Shown one piece after another: positions 34,365 through 45,920 of a stretch of 64,000 nucleotides of DNA. Positions within the stretch are counted from its first letter, which is position 1, and each line of letters begins with the position of its first letter. Under the pieces are notes generated by a model that searched no databases, was not told the origin of the DNA, and saw only the letters and a program-made list of their open reading frames with translations. This DNA comes from Anagrus nilaparvatae (taxonomy: Eukaryota; Arthropoda; Insecta; Hymenoptera; Mymaridae), in NCBI GenBank assembly GCA_022575985.1, contig JAKSXM010000247.1:2255501-2319500 (forward strand). Direction: 5' to 3'. The translations under genes and the position numbers were made by a program.

Positions 34365-35732
34365 AAGAAAAGAGCCCCTCCTAGCTTTTTTCTGTGGGGA
34401 ATCATCCACTGAAAGGCGCGAGGCTAGTGCAAGTATGCAAGCATACAAGCGCAATGTTCTCCTCAAATTGAAACAACGTTTGTCTTGATTTGGAGGAATA
34501 AGCGTGAGTTACTCAGAGAGTATTATAACGAATCTGAGTAATAGGTGTCCATGACGGTTAATTGATGCATGACTGGCAAAAAACCCCATGCGGGATAAAG
34601 TCATAAAATTTTAACCTGACAAGTTTAAATCAGGATAGGCGTAAAAGTAAGGTATCAATGGAAAACTTTAGGCTGCAAGTTTATGAGAAATTTTTGAATA
34701 GTTATTCTGTTGTAAATGGCTTTAAGAAAGACCTTGAAAAGAGCAAGGTTGAATTATAATTGAATTGAATTATAATTTAAATCTAAAAGATGTAAGTTAG
34801 ATTAGTGGTTCTATAACAAAAACCTTATGGGCCAAGCATGCTTGTTCAAAGGATCAGTCATATTGACCTAATCCTTTGATAAAATCATACTCGGACACCT
34901 TCCACTTTTCGTAAAATGAAAATAAAGCAAATTATTGTTAGCTCAGAAATCAAATATTTTTATTTAATGATTTGCTTAACTTATCAGTAAATTCTGTTAA
35001 GTATTCAATTCTTTATGTATACGTTTAATTGTTGTGTACATGGGTGTATTGGTTATTAGTTTCAATGTGAAGTATTACCCTATACTACTGATGCATAAGT
35101 AAGTATAGGGGTATAAATATTTTATATCATATTTTTAGAAGAAGAAGAAGAAAGAGGGGTGGTGGGGTTCCCTCCATCGCCCCGACCAGTGAGGACCTGG
35201 GTCCCAGCCATATGAGGACTTCTCGAGAGAGAATCTTTGCCTGTATTTCCTTCCCGTGAAGAAAGGAAATGAAACTTATAAGAAAATGTAGACAGTACGA
35301 TTTTTAGCCATGCAGTAGCAAATAGCTTGAGTTATTTGTTTTGTTAATTAAATCATAGCGGTATGCTTAAGAAAAGGTAGAAGAATAAATGGAAAAGATA
35401 ATCTCACAATAAAAAAGTGGATGGGACGTTAGGAAACCTTAAACCCTGGGACCTGATTCAGTATTCATATCACTGTAATAGAAAAAAGAATAGACAGAAA
35501 TAAATAGACAGGAATAGACTTACCATCCACAAAATGTAGTACTGCGCATGCGCAAACAAATGTTTTTAGAAATAGTAGTACTTTTCGCGATGCAATATGG
35601 TTATAAAAGTCAATATTTTATTAAAAGTTAGCACTTTTTTTGTTTTCCACGTAATATATTATAGATGATATTAATGCAGAATCTAGGTCCTGGCCAAACT
35701 CAAGCAAAAGCGTTAAAGCGTTATAGGTTATT
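34365..35732. other. Unclassified stretch with two GC-richer patches
   Basis: The first patch (34365-34660) has GAAAGGCGCGAGGCTAGTGC and GCAAGCATACAAGCGCAATG. The second (35150-35270) has GTGGGGTTCCCTCCATCGCC, GACCAGTGAGGACCTGGGTC and TATTTCCTTCCCGTGAAGAA, right after a GAA microsatellite (35137-35153). They look like pieces of a retroelement or SINE, but no RNA polymerase III boxes or coding domains could be confirmed. A hairpin CCCTATACTACTGATGCATA...TAGGG lies near 35075. Confidence 0.4.
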
Positions 35733-35734
35733 TA

Positions 35735-35915
35735 GGCACATTCTACAATCATCCGGTAAACTCTTGCGGTCGTCCGCAAGTCAGTGGTGCCAAATTTACA
35801 TAAAATAAATACACATGATTATTTTAAGTTATCATTTAGTTTCGGTTGGTGCCACTACCTTGCGGACCTCTAGCGGACGACCGCAAGAGTTTACCGGATG
35901 ATTGTAGAATGTGCC
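35735..35915. mobile_element. TA-flanked MITE (GGCACATTC ends)
   Basis: The 181-bp element starts GGCACATTCTACAATCATCC, then GGTAAACTCTTGCGGTCGTC, and ends with the near-exact inverse (GAATGTGCC). TA flanks it on both sides (35733-35734, 35916-35917). Arms of about 45 bp are virtually perfect, with short further pairing (GGTGCCA/TGGTGCCAC), so this copy is young. Non-coding. Confidence 0.88.
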
Positions 35916-35917
35916 TA

Positions 35918-37943
35918 TAGTGCTAGCTTGCGTATTAGTAATAGCAGAACATGCCTGTCTCATCAGATTTCTTAGTTATATATGTTCTCAAACGCATTTC
36001 ATTTGCGAGAAAAGTTAACCACTATAGTAATCGATTTTCAATAATAGTCGGAACTTTAAAAATCAGTAATTAAATTTTATGAATTCGCAGTTTATTAACA
36101 TGAAAAAAAAATTTTTTTCTCATAAGATATTTTTAAAAAATTAACAGGAGTTTATTAATTTAATGATCTAAGTAAGCTGTTAATCTAAAAAGAAAAATAC
36201 TTGCGAATAATAAAAAGAATACTTTAAATAGAAAATAAAGAAAAGCAGTTTTTAAAATTAATAGACAGTGGTTCTTCTGTTTATCATGAACAATAATATA
36301 ATTGAATTACAATCCGTGAGAAAAAAAAAGTATCGGTTTAAAAGTTTTTCATCTTAGTATATATCCTGTAAATGAAGGGCACTAGTATTTTTATTAAAAA
36401 CGGAATAAATTAAGATATTAACGTTAATACTATTAAAAAAATATTTAATTTAGAAAAAAGTAAATACTTAAAAGATTCTTTGTGTACAATAGAGTAAACA
36501 AATAATAATAATCATGTTAGTGACTTAAAAAAAAAAAACGATAAATCTTCGGAGGGAAACTTTTTAACAAGCTGGTGACATATGATCTTCCGCGTAAACT
36601 CAACTATAATTTTGTTTTTGCATGTATGCGTGTGTAGAGAAACCTTGCGATTATTATTATGAATGATTTTAATAGGAAAAAAAAGAAGAAGAAAAAATTA
36701 TAATCCACACCTTTGTGCTAATTGACGAGAGGATAAGATTAAATAATAATTCTTATAATGCATAAGTAATATAAAATAAAAATACATTCGCAAATGGATT
36801 TATGTTTATATAGTTATAATATGAGTTTTATTATTGAAAATATTCAGGGTGACGCTAATTAATGTAACCGAGAGCAAACAAGACTCGTATTTTCGTCTCT
36901 CTTCTATGCGTAAATCGAAGAATCTTAAATATCAATTGCGATTCGAGTTCTCAGGATATTTTACATCTAAAACCTGTTATCCAATTTTTATTAATATGCG
37001 ATTCTGTCGTTGAATCGGTTTTAGGAATAACAACTAGGACGAATTATATTCTTTTATACCGAGAATTCGCATCGGATATGTAGATTTTTATATTTTCAAT
37101 TAAAGAGTGTGAAATTTAAATAAAAAACATTTTTTTTATTTGGTTTTTTTATTGACGAGTTTTATTTAATTTTTACTCGTAAATCATAGAAATTTTGTAA
37201 TAACTTGTAATAATAAATGTCGTCAATCAAAGAATCAAATAAATGTTTTTTTATTTTTATATCTATTTATATAAAATATAGAAATAAAATCTATTTTTTT
37301 TAATAGCCGAGAGGTTTAAAAGCATTTAAACGTTTCGTCATAAAAATTGACAAGTTTATTAATGTATATGGCCAGGAATCTCGATTCTTTTTATTCTACT
37401 TTTCAAATTTTGAATATATAGAGTTAACTTCCGCTCTTTTCTAATACTCTCAACTCTTTTAATAATTTAACAACTGTTTTGTAAAATCAGCCAACTTTCG
37501 GATCATATGTTACACATTTTTTAATTGCATTTTTAAGAAAATAAGAGTTTTTCAATAAATTACTCTTAGGGATTCTGAAAATATATGACTAAATTCCAAG
37601 CATAAAAAATATGTGTCAATAAAATCCAGTCTCACATTTAATCGTTTATATGTTTAAAAAATTCATAAAATTTAGATTCCCATCCATATAGCAAACATGC
37701 ATTAAAAAATTTATATTGATTTGAACATGTGATAATAAATATAATTTCATTGGATTTTTATATTATTTCAAGATATTTATTGCCTTTACATCTTAGCCGA
37801 TCTAGAATTTGATGATCTTGTTTTACAAGATTGAAATTTTGAAAAGCTTTTCCCAGAATTTTAAACTAATAAAAAAATTTTACTAGTATATCAGACTTCT
37901 CAGATACTGACCCAACCTGGAAATGCAATTTTATTACAAATAT
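35918..37943 (+). other. Probable intron sequence with one less AT-rich island
   Basis: No coding or repeat structure was recognised. The patch 36840-37035 (GGTGACGCTAATTAATGTAA, CCGAGAGCAAACAAGACTCG, TTCGTCTCTCTTCTATGCG) is less AT-rich and includes a TAATTA homeodomain-type core. It may be regulatory, but this is weak evidence. Confidence 0.4.
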
Positions 37944-38146
37944 TAGAGATGTTCAGATACCCGAAGTTTTTTTTTTCTAAATTAGGTTTGATTAGAATAA
38001 GGATCGTGTAAATCCGAAATTTTCCGAAAAAGAACTGCAGGTGCAGAGCAAATTGAAAACTACTTTGACTGAAATTTGAAAAAGCAAAAAAAAAACCTTA
38101 ATTTTCAGGTTGGATATCCGATATTTCGGGTAACCGCACATCCCTA
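37944..38146. mobile_element. hAT-like MITE
   Basis: The left end TAGAGATGTTCAGATACCCG faces CGGGTAACCGCACATCCCTA at the right. Ends of the form TAGRGRTG and 8-bp duplications suit the hAT superfamily. The flanking octamers ACAAATAT and ATCAATAT agree at 6 of 8 positions. It is related to the element at 42318-42548. No coding capacity. Confidence 0.6.
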
Positions 38147-38316
38147 ATCAATATTATTATATAAATTATCGGGTATAAATTACAGGAAAAATATCTGTGC
38201 TTTTTTAAAAATCTGAACTTAATTTTAGGGTGATTTCTATACTTGTACGGTAAAGCGAGGCCAATGAAATCTAACCGAGGATAGAGAGATGAAAGAATTT
38301 TCTTTAAGAAAAAAAG

Positions 38317-38394
38317 CCACGTAAAAAGATTAAGCTTAATTTTGGATAAGGTAATTTTAGGTTACCAAAAATTAAGCTTAATCTTTTTACGTGG
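38317..38394. mobile_element. 78-bp perfect hairpin of the CACGTAAAAAG family
   Basis: CCACGTAAAAAGATTAAGCT is followed, after about 38 bases, by its inverse ending AATCTTTTTACGTGG. It shares its terminal 25 bases with the longer element at 38442. It is either a stripped-down internal-deletion copy or the left part of a composite of both. Confidence 0.75.
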
Positions 38395-38441
38395 GTTAAT
38401 ACTAATGTTATTTATTTTAAACAAGTACCATAACAAGTCCC

Positions 38442-38685
38442 CACGTAAAAAGATTAAGCTTAATTTTGGGTAAGCTTACTGAAATAAGCTTACTGGAGTA
38501 AGCAAACTGGATTAAGCTTACTGAAGTAAGCTTACGGACTAACCTAAAAAGACTTAATTTTTAAAATTTAGCTTTTTTAGGTTAATCCGTAAGCTTACTT
38601 CAGTAAGCTTAATTCATTAAACTTAGTCCAGTAAACGTACTTCAGTAAGCTTACCCAAATCGATTAAGCTTAATCTTTTTACGTG
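38442..38685. mobile_element. MITE of the CACGTAAAAAG family with 14-bp word array
   Basis: The 244-bp element starts CACGTAAAAAGATTAAGCTT and ends AATCTTTTTACGTG. Inside each arm the 14-bp word TAAGCTTACTGRAR is repeated head to tail about five times on the left, with the inverse array on the right. The two arrays meet near 38560. No TA or other target duplication was seen. Confidence 0.8.
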
Positions 38686-39902
38686 AATCCCTAACAATCC
38701 TTAAATTAGAGTTAAATTAGCCTGTTTCCATTCACTAAGATTCATAATATTTTATACTTCTATCATTTTATGCAATCTTTTTTCCCTGTTTTGTTTTATT
38801 TAAAAATTTTTTTAAATTTAGAGCAATAATTTAAGCGAATGAAGAGCCCTCGGAAAAAATGAATGAGATATTCTGCGTTTATTATTAACCAAGCTGGTAG
38901 CATAATAATGAATATTTATCGATTGATAGAACGCAGGATTAAAATTCATGTGATATTTTTAAATACGAAGAAACGAATAACAATTAGCGTCAAGCGGGCA
39001 TTAAGTAAACAACTAGATAATAAAATTTGAGCAATAAAAAGAAAAATAGAAAATCATATGATGAAATTTAAATAAAAAGCATATGTTATTTGATTTTTTT
39101 GACAAGCTTGAAAATTTATTTTATTATCCCATTTCACGCTACTATTACAAAGGAAATAAGAACAAAAGGTTAAAAAGTGACGAAGTTTAAAAACTTTGAT
39201 TGATACTAAAGCCTGACTGAAACTTTAATTGTTGGAGAAATAATTTATCACTTTAAACATCTTATTATCATTTTGTGATGATAATGTGTCAAAAATAAAA
39301 GGATAATAAGAGAACCCATGCTAAGATGGAGGCGACGAGCAGATTATACTTGCTCTTGTGCATATCAGGCAATAAATTATTCTAGTAAGAAGCATATAAA
39401 ATTAAAACAGCATTTTTTCTTCTTTTGTGGGTTAAACCTTTGTCAAATCACTTAAAATTTTAGTTTTTAAACTTTTTAATATGTATCCTAAACACAAATT
39501 CAAGCCTAACTAAAATATGTATTTGTTACAATAGAATAATGAATTCATATTTTAGAACTGTATACTTCATTGACACATTAATTTGGCTTCACCAAAAACA
39601 ATTATCTAAGCGGATTTTTATTGGTTTTGAGGCAGTTATTCCAAGCTCAGTTGTTAATAATGGATTTAAATAAAAAGTTATTCAATCGATATTGATGAAC
39701 CGAAATTCAGTTGAGTTGAGATTAAATTCGTATTAAATTAACTAAAAAAAAGTGCCAAGTAATTCCAAAACATGATTATCTCTGTCTCAACTAATTACAT
39801 TCAGTTGAACTAATTCTTTAATTAAAATTTCAGGTTCCAAGATAATAGGCAAATTTCTTCGAATTTCTTGATTTGAGCATCTATAAAAAAATTTATTTCA
39901 TA
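38686..39902 (+). other. Probable intron sequence, nothing recognised
   Basis: AT-rich with no open frame of note, no repeats and no RNA gene seen. Confidence 0.45.
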
Positions 39903-40539
39903 TGAGTCTTTCTTAGCCAAAACAGCAATGGTGGGCAGGTCGGGTCATCGGATCGGCCTCAAATTTTTCCCATGTTTTTATAACATAAAGATAGGAAAAT
40001 CCTGAAATTTTTAGCTTTCTAGGTCTTAAACAGCCCGAGTTATGGCCAATCAAACTCATTAGGCGGCTCTCGACCAGCGTTACCTTAATGGCCGAAATCA
40101 AAATTTTTTTTCATACAGATCAATGGGATTTCGGTTGAAAAAAATTTTCAAAAAAAAATTTTCAAAAAAAAAATGGCGGCAAATGAGATATTGCGATTTT
40201 TCTTAAAACGCATTTTCCCATTTTCCGGAATTTCCCGGGGTTTTTCCGAAAAACTAATGGCAGAAATGGATTTACTGAAGGTTTCCCAACATATATACTC
40301 TTTCAGAATTTTTTTTCAAGATTATATTTATGATTTTTAACCATTTTCCCGAAAAGCACTAACGCTGGTCGAGAGCCGCCTAATGAGTTTGATTGGCCAT
40401 AACTCGGGCTGTTTAAGACCTAGAAGGCTAAAAATTTCAGGATTTTCCTATCTTTATGTTATAAAAACATGGGAAAAATTTGAGGCCGATCCGATGACCC
40501 GACCTGCCCACCATTGCTGTTTTGGCAAAGAAAGACTCA
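39903..40539. mobile_element. TA-flanked foldback element (TGAGTCTTTC ends)
   Basis: The left end TGAGTCTTTCTTAGCCAAAA is matched by TTTTGGCAAAGAAAGACTCA at the right. Both are flanked by TA (39901-39902, 40540-40541), though the palindrome CATATG makes the exact border ambiguous. Arms of about 185 bp are nearly identical, which gives mirror-image frames of 62-63 codons that are not a gene. The centre (40100-40355) is unrelated A/T-rich sequence. Confidence 0.85.
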
Positions 40540-40544
40540 TATGT

Positions 40545-41844
40545 AAGATATATTTTTTTTGCTTAGGTTTATAAAGTACATTTCACAAAATTAAATTTTT
40601 GAGGATAGGTGCATCCCATTTTAATAATTCATAATCGATTATAACGCCAAAGTTTTTGACTATTTTTTTGAATGGGATATTTGCATCTGTTGGGATCAAA
40701 GGCTAAAGCATTGGTCTTATATAGGTTAAATTTTAGTTAATTGTCATTTCAAAAATTTGAATTTAATTGATTTTACTGGTATATTTGGAAATTTATACTT
40801 TTTTTGCAAGAGATTAAAGTTTTTAGAATTAAATATAAGTTTTTACGTTAATGTATTTAAATAAAACATCAGAAAATGACATTACTCAATTTTTCAATTT
40901 ATTTAAAATCTAATAAAAAAAATTAGCATTATATTAATATTTTTTTTCCTTTATTCAAGTTATCTTACACGCATGCAAATTAAAAAAAAATACATATTTT
41001 TGCGACATTTGCCATAAAAAAATGTAAAATATTGAATATATATTTTTTTTTAATATTAATATTAGTCAAAATGTAAAAATAAAAAATTTATTATAAAAGT
41101 TAAACATATTCAAAGAAAATAATAGAAAATTTTCAAATAGCTTAAAAAAAACTTTCTATCGTAATTATTTTTTCTTTTTAATAGAATTATTAATTTTTAA
41201 TGCTCATATAATTATCGCTGATACATTTGACGATTGTTCACGCACGTTTAAACATATAATTTTTTTTAAATTTCAAGTAAAACTTTTTTAACATGCTTTC
41301 TTTACATTATATTTCAAAGTTTACATATTCTTAAAAAAAAGTAAATTTAGATATCATATTCTAAGAATTTTAATTTTTTTTTTGCAATATTTTATGAAAA
41401 AAAAAAAGAATTTTTGAATACATTTTATTAACGCTTTCATTTTACGTGTATAATATTTTTTTTCAACTCTTCATATAATATTATAAATGTATTTATTTTT
41501 GTCATTGAGAGTGTGGATAATTATTTCTTTCAGTTGTTGATTTTATAATGCTCGTCCGTATGTAATAAAGACTTTATGAATAATGTATTTCTTTTTTTTT
41601 TGAATGATTGGTTTATTATTTGACGAATACAATATTCAAGGTAACATTCGGTTTAATATAAATTTTTATTTTCAATATTTTTAGCTAAAAATATCCAGTT
41701 TTGCATACATAGAAGACCTATTTTTAAAATTTTTTGTTATTCATTTTTTATTTTTTATGATTTTTTTAAAATTATTCTCATCAAAAGTTTGCATAGAGGA
41801 AAAGATAAGACACGAAACATCTAACATTATTCACGCAGCTAAGC
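40545..41844 (+). other. Probable intron sequence, nothing recognised
   Basis: Strongly AT-rich with long homopolymer runs. No repeat partner, gene or RNA seen. Confidence 0.45.
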
Positions 41845-42317
41845 TACACGGTAGAGCTGCTTTGGTTGAAAATTCAACCAATTGGTTGAATTTTACTATT
41901 TTTGGTTGAAATTTCAACCAATTGGTTGAATTTTAAACCAATTGGTTGAATTTTAAACCAATTGGTTGAATTTTCAACCAAAAATAGTAAAATTAAACCA
42001 AATGGTTGAAATTTCAACCAATTGGTTTAAATTCTCAACCAATTGGTTTAAAATTCAACCAAAATGGTTGAAAATTCAACCAAAAGCTAAAATAAAAAAT
42101 AAAAATGTAGTAATTATAATACAGAGTAAAAAAATTATCTCTGCATCTATAAAAAGTGCATTAATTTTGTAATATACTAGAATGGCCGCGCGCCTAGCGC
42201 GCGCAGAATACTGACTTTTTAACATGATTTCCTAATCGAAATTTATGTATATAAAATAAAATTTATAATAACAGAATCTGTTTTAAAATATTATATTCTA
42301 CGGATGTATACCTACAT

Positions 42318-42548
42318 TCGGGGTGTGCGGTGACCCGAAAGTCGGATCGGGTACCCGAAATTTTGGTATTTTTTGTAAAATTTTTGCAGGTCAGATTTCG
42401 TGTGAAGCCCGAAACTTTTCGGAAAAGGTATGCACTTGAATTTTTGAATCGAAAGCTTCCATAGATACACCAAATTTGACCCAACTCAAAGCAAAAAACC
42501 CAAAATTTCGGGCACTTGGGTCGACTCTCGGGTAACCACACACCCCTA
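42318..42548. mobile_element. hAT-like MITE nested in the larger element
   Basis: TCGGGGTGTGCGGTGACCCG at the left faces CGGGTAACCACACACCCCTA at the right. Arms also share CGGGTACCCGAAATTTT and AAAATTTCGGGCACTTGGGT. It is related to 37944-38146 through the CGGGTAACCGCACA-type end. Flanking octamers do not match convincingly. Confidence 0.65.
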
Positions 42549-43186
42549 ATACCTTTTGATAAAATACTAAAATTTTTTACTATGAGAAATTTTTAGTTTA
42601 TAACACAATAAGTATCTTATAAGTATTTTGCCCTTTAAAAATAATATATTTATAGTAGTTATTTTACCATACAAAATTTATTTGGTATTTCTTATTCTCA
42701 AAAAACGGTTTTCATCGCTTGTTTTTTTTCACTACATTTGGAACTAAATTTTAAAGATTTATGAGACCTTTTTTAATTAAATTTTATCTCGAAAATCAAA
42801 TCTAATTTTCATGAAGCTAATTTGAGGCTGTTCAAAATTTACCGATTTTGAATCCAATAATTTAATTTACCATAAATAGTTATTTTGAATTATCAGAATA
42901 TTCCTCTCTAAAATCCAGTATTACTCTGAAAGGCTGCCTTTACATAAATTTAATTCTGACTTTTAAGCCTTTAGATAAATTTAATTCTGACTGAATTATT
43001 TTAAGTCCCTAAATCAAAGTTCTTCCAAATACGCTCACCCTTGAGCCCTCTTCTCTCCGTCAACTCCCAGCTTCACCATTATCTCGTAAAATAAAACATT
43101 TTTTTGCAACATATTTTAATGTTGGTATTTGAGTAAAAATAATAGAATAGAGTCAATTACTCGGTCAATTATCCAATAATTTACAA

Positions 43187-43533
43187 TTCCCGACCCTTCC
43201 CTACTTCAACGAAAAATTGGAGCTGTGAAACGGCTATTGCCTATTTTTATAACTTTAGGACCTAAGCCGGACCGGCTTGAATTGAAAACATAAACAATAT
43301 TAACGGTTCCTCCGTTTTAAATATTTTATTTGTTAAAATAAATAATTGTTAAAATAGCGATATTTTAAATAGAATAGTTATTTGTGGTTTTTTTTTATAA
43401 AATGGTTATTAAATTTTATGCAAAATTTTTACTTATTTTCAATTCAAGCCGGGCCTAAAGATATATAAAAATCTGTGATAAAAATCGCCTTTCCACAGCT
43501 CCAATTTTCTTTTGGAGTGGGAAAGGGCCGGAC
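43187..43533. mobile_element. Foldback element nested in the larger element
   Basis: CCCGACCCTTCCCTACTTCA and AAAATTGGAGCTGTGAAACG on the left correspond to the inverse of CACAGCTCCAATTTTCTTTT and GGAGTGGGAAAGGGCCGG on the right. Inner arms pair as GGCTTGAATTGAAAA against TTTTCAATTCAAGCC. No target duplication was identified. Confidence 0.7.
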
Positions 43534-44120
43534 TCAATAACAACTAGACTGTGACCACAACAATCTGTGATCTATGATGATAAGGTTTCATCTATTAAAA
43601 ATATATTTATTTTTAAAATTAATTTTTCAAAAAATTATTAATGGTATTAATAATACACCAAGAATCTCACATATCATTGTAGTTTAAATTTAAAAATTAT
43701 GGATTCAGTAACCTTTTTAATTAGTCATTCATCAGCTTCTCATCAATAATAATATATAAAAAATCACTAGTTCATATAATATCATACATATATTATAAAA
43801 TTATTGCACTTTTTATAGATGCAGAGATAATTTTTTTACTCTGTATTATAATTACTACATTTTTATTTTTTATTTTAGCTTTTGGTTGAATTTTCAACCA
43901 TTTTGGTTGAATTTTAAACCAATTGGTTGAAAATTTAAACCAATTGGTTGAAAATTCAACCAATTGGTTGAAATTTCAACCATTTGGTTTAATTTTACTA
44001 TTTTTGATTGAAAATTCAACCAATTGGTTTAAAATTCAACCAATTGGTTGAAATTTCAACCAAAAATAGTAAAATTCAACCAATTGGTTGAATTTTCAAC
44101 CAAAGCAGCTCTACCGTGTA

Positions 44121-45059
44121 GACCCGAATTCGTATTCAATGATTTAAAGTAATTATTGTGCTTTTTGTCAGAGGATTATTGATAACAATTGTTTTACCCA
44201 ACTATCTTTGAATTCTTTTTATCCATCTCAAATTTCGTTATCCAAACAGACTTATGAAACCAGACTTTGACCACTTTGATAAATCTGATTATGATAAATC
44301 TGATCCGAAATTTCAAATGTCTATAGAATTGACCATCGCAATAAAAAGGAAGGCTGAATGCAAGTTCGAATCATTAATATCATCCTGTTTAAATATGAAG
44401 TTTTTACTAAAAAAAGGAAATCAACTCCAACGTAGTCAGCAGAACTAATACATTAGTATACGCAAGGACCAAATGATAATCCAAGAAAGAAAAGAAATGA
44501 ATTATTTGTTAATGAATACGCAAGAAAAATTTGCATATGACTTAAACAAACAAAGTTTAACTATTGAATACTTTGCTAAGAAAGCAATGTCAAGAAATAG
44601 AAATTCGAAGAAGCAAAAGAGTTCAATAAAACTAATAAATTAGATCATTTAATGCTAAAATTATTTTATTAGCTAGTAGTCTAGTATTTGTAATATTTTG
44701 TCGTAAGATCATTAACTCATAAAATTTTATGATCTTATTTGAAAATTTTGTTTTTTGCGTGGTAGACTAAACTACATGGGACTGAGTTAATCATTTTAAA
44801 AATTGAAATGAACTTGGTTTTACCTTTATTACCACATTAATTTTCTTTTAATTTCAAATTAAAAATAGGCAGTTTAACATTGCTCTTATGGAAATTCACA
44901 TTTGGATCTTACAAAAAGTAGAATAATGATGACACAGACACAAGGAGATGAAACTGATTAAATATGATAAATAAATTTCAAAGATTACATTTCCAATTTA
45001 TTTTACCTAAGTTATCACATTTAATCATTAATTATTCAGTAAAAACCAAGTTTTAGCGT
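44121..45059 (+). other. Probable intron sequence, no gene recognised
   Basis: Chance frames only. The 64-codon frame at 44254-44448 (begins MKPDFDHFDKSDYDKSD) and the Lys/Asn-rich continuation to about 44645 have a slightly coding-like look. No domain is recognised and stops interrupt it. It could be a decayed transposon ORF. Confidence 0.4.
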
Positions 45060-45739
45060 AGTCTGTTTTCACCTACAGACCCTACAAAAGAGACATAAAC
45101 TTCTAAAGTGGGGTAAATTTTAAAATATAATTCTTACAGAAACTTCAGATATTCCTAAATGCAAAAAAGTTTTTATTTGGCCTCGAAAATGATTACTAGG
45201 ACTCCCAAGAGAAGGTAAAAAATCAAATACTCGTGTATTTTCTTTTACAACCCACCCTGGGGGTGTCTGAAGTAAGCAAGGGTGTGAGTTTTAAGACTAA
45301 ATAAAAGATTGAATAATTTGGGCTATAAATGTCATCTAATATGTAAATTGGGTCGCATTTTTAATTCCATTTTTACCTATTTTTACCTACTAACTCTACA
45401 AAATAAGATAAAAAACCCTAAAGTGGTGTAACTATTCAAATTTTAAATTTTCGACAAAAAAAACCCCTTATTTATGGGTTGATATCCCTATTTCTAGAGA
45501 TTTAAGATAAAAATGGGCCATGAAAATGAGAAAAGCGATCTGAAATACTTACCAGGGAGGTTTGTAATGTCTAATACATGCGTATTTAATTTTTACTTTC
45601 TTTTGGGAGTCCTAATAATCATTTTTGATGCAAAATAATAACTTTTTTGCATTTGGGAATATCTGAAGTTTCTCTAAGAATTGTTTTAAAATTTACCCCA
45701 TTTTAAGGATTGATATCTCATTTCAGGTGAAAACAGACT
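45060..45739. mobile_element. Foldback element (AGTCTGTTTTCACC ends)
   Basis: The left end AGTCTGTTTTCACC is matched by GGTGAAAACAGACT at the right. The arms of about 190 bp align with moderate divergence, for example GAAACTTCAGATATTCC (TAAATGCAAAAAAG follows) and its inverse near 45650-45690. A tandem echo of the arm start (TTTTTACCTACTAACTCTAC) lies near 45380. Non-coding; no target duplication seen. Confidence 0.7.
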
Positions 45740-45920
45740 CTGGAAATGAAAAAAGAGACTCTAATTTGGTGAACTTTCCTGCCTAAAATATACAGTTTTT
45801 ATTACCGAAAAAATAGTGTCCAAGAAGTAGCTTCGGTAATGTGAATATCTACTCGGATTTTCTATTAACGATATGATAATCTCTTAAAACTAGCTATATA
45901 CCAGAAATCTTCATTTCTCA

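Larger units (their letters stand above)
41847..44118. mobile_element. TA-flanked element with 330-bp inverted repeats of GGTTGAA words
   Basis: It begins CACGGTAGAGCTGCTTTGGT and ends GCAGCTCTACCGTG, with TA on both sides (41845-41846, 44119-44120). Each terminal repeat of about 330 bp is mostly a chain of the palindromic words GGTTGAAATTTCAACC and AACCAATTGGTT with a period near 22 bp. After the array, a unique segment (AGCTAAAATAAAAAATAAAA, then CTCTGCATCTATAAAAAGTG) is also shared by both arms. The 1.6-kb interior has no transposase and contains two further foldbacks (42318-42548 and 43187-43533). A 68-codon frame at 41966-42172 is only the translated word array. Confidence 0.85.

Noticed and set aside
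39913..40574. Two open frames encoding nearly the same 48-residue segment on opposite strands
   Set aside because: They lie in the two arms of a foldback element; the shared protein is a mirror effect of the inverted repeat, not a conserved gene.
41865..42080. Regularly spaced short palindromic repeats resembling a CRISPR array
   Set aside because: Repeats are contiguous without unique spacers, lie in a transposon terminal repeat and are mirrored at the other end, in a eukaryotic genome.
41966..42172. Protein-like repeats (STNWF) in a 68-codon frame
   Set aside because: Translation of the GGTTGAA/TTCAACC word array; no independent coding evidence.
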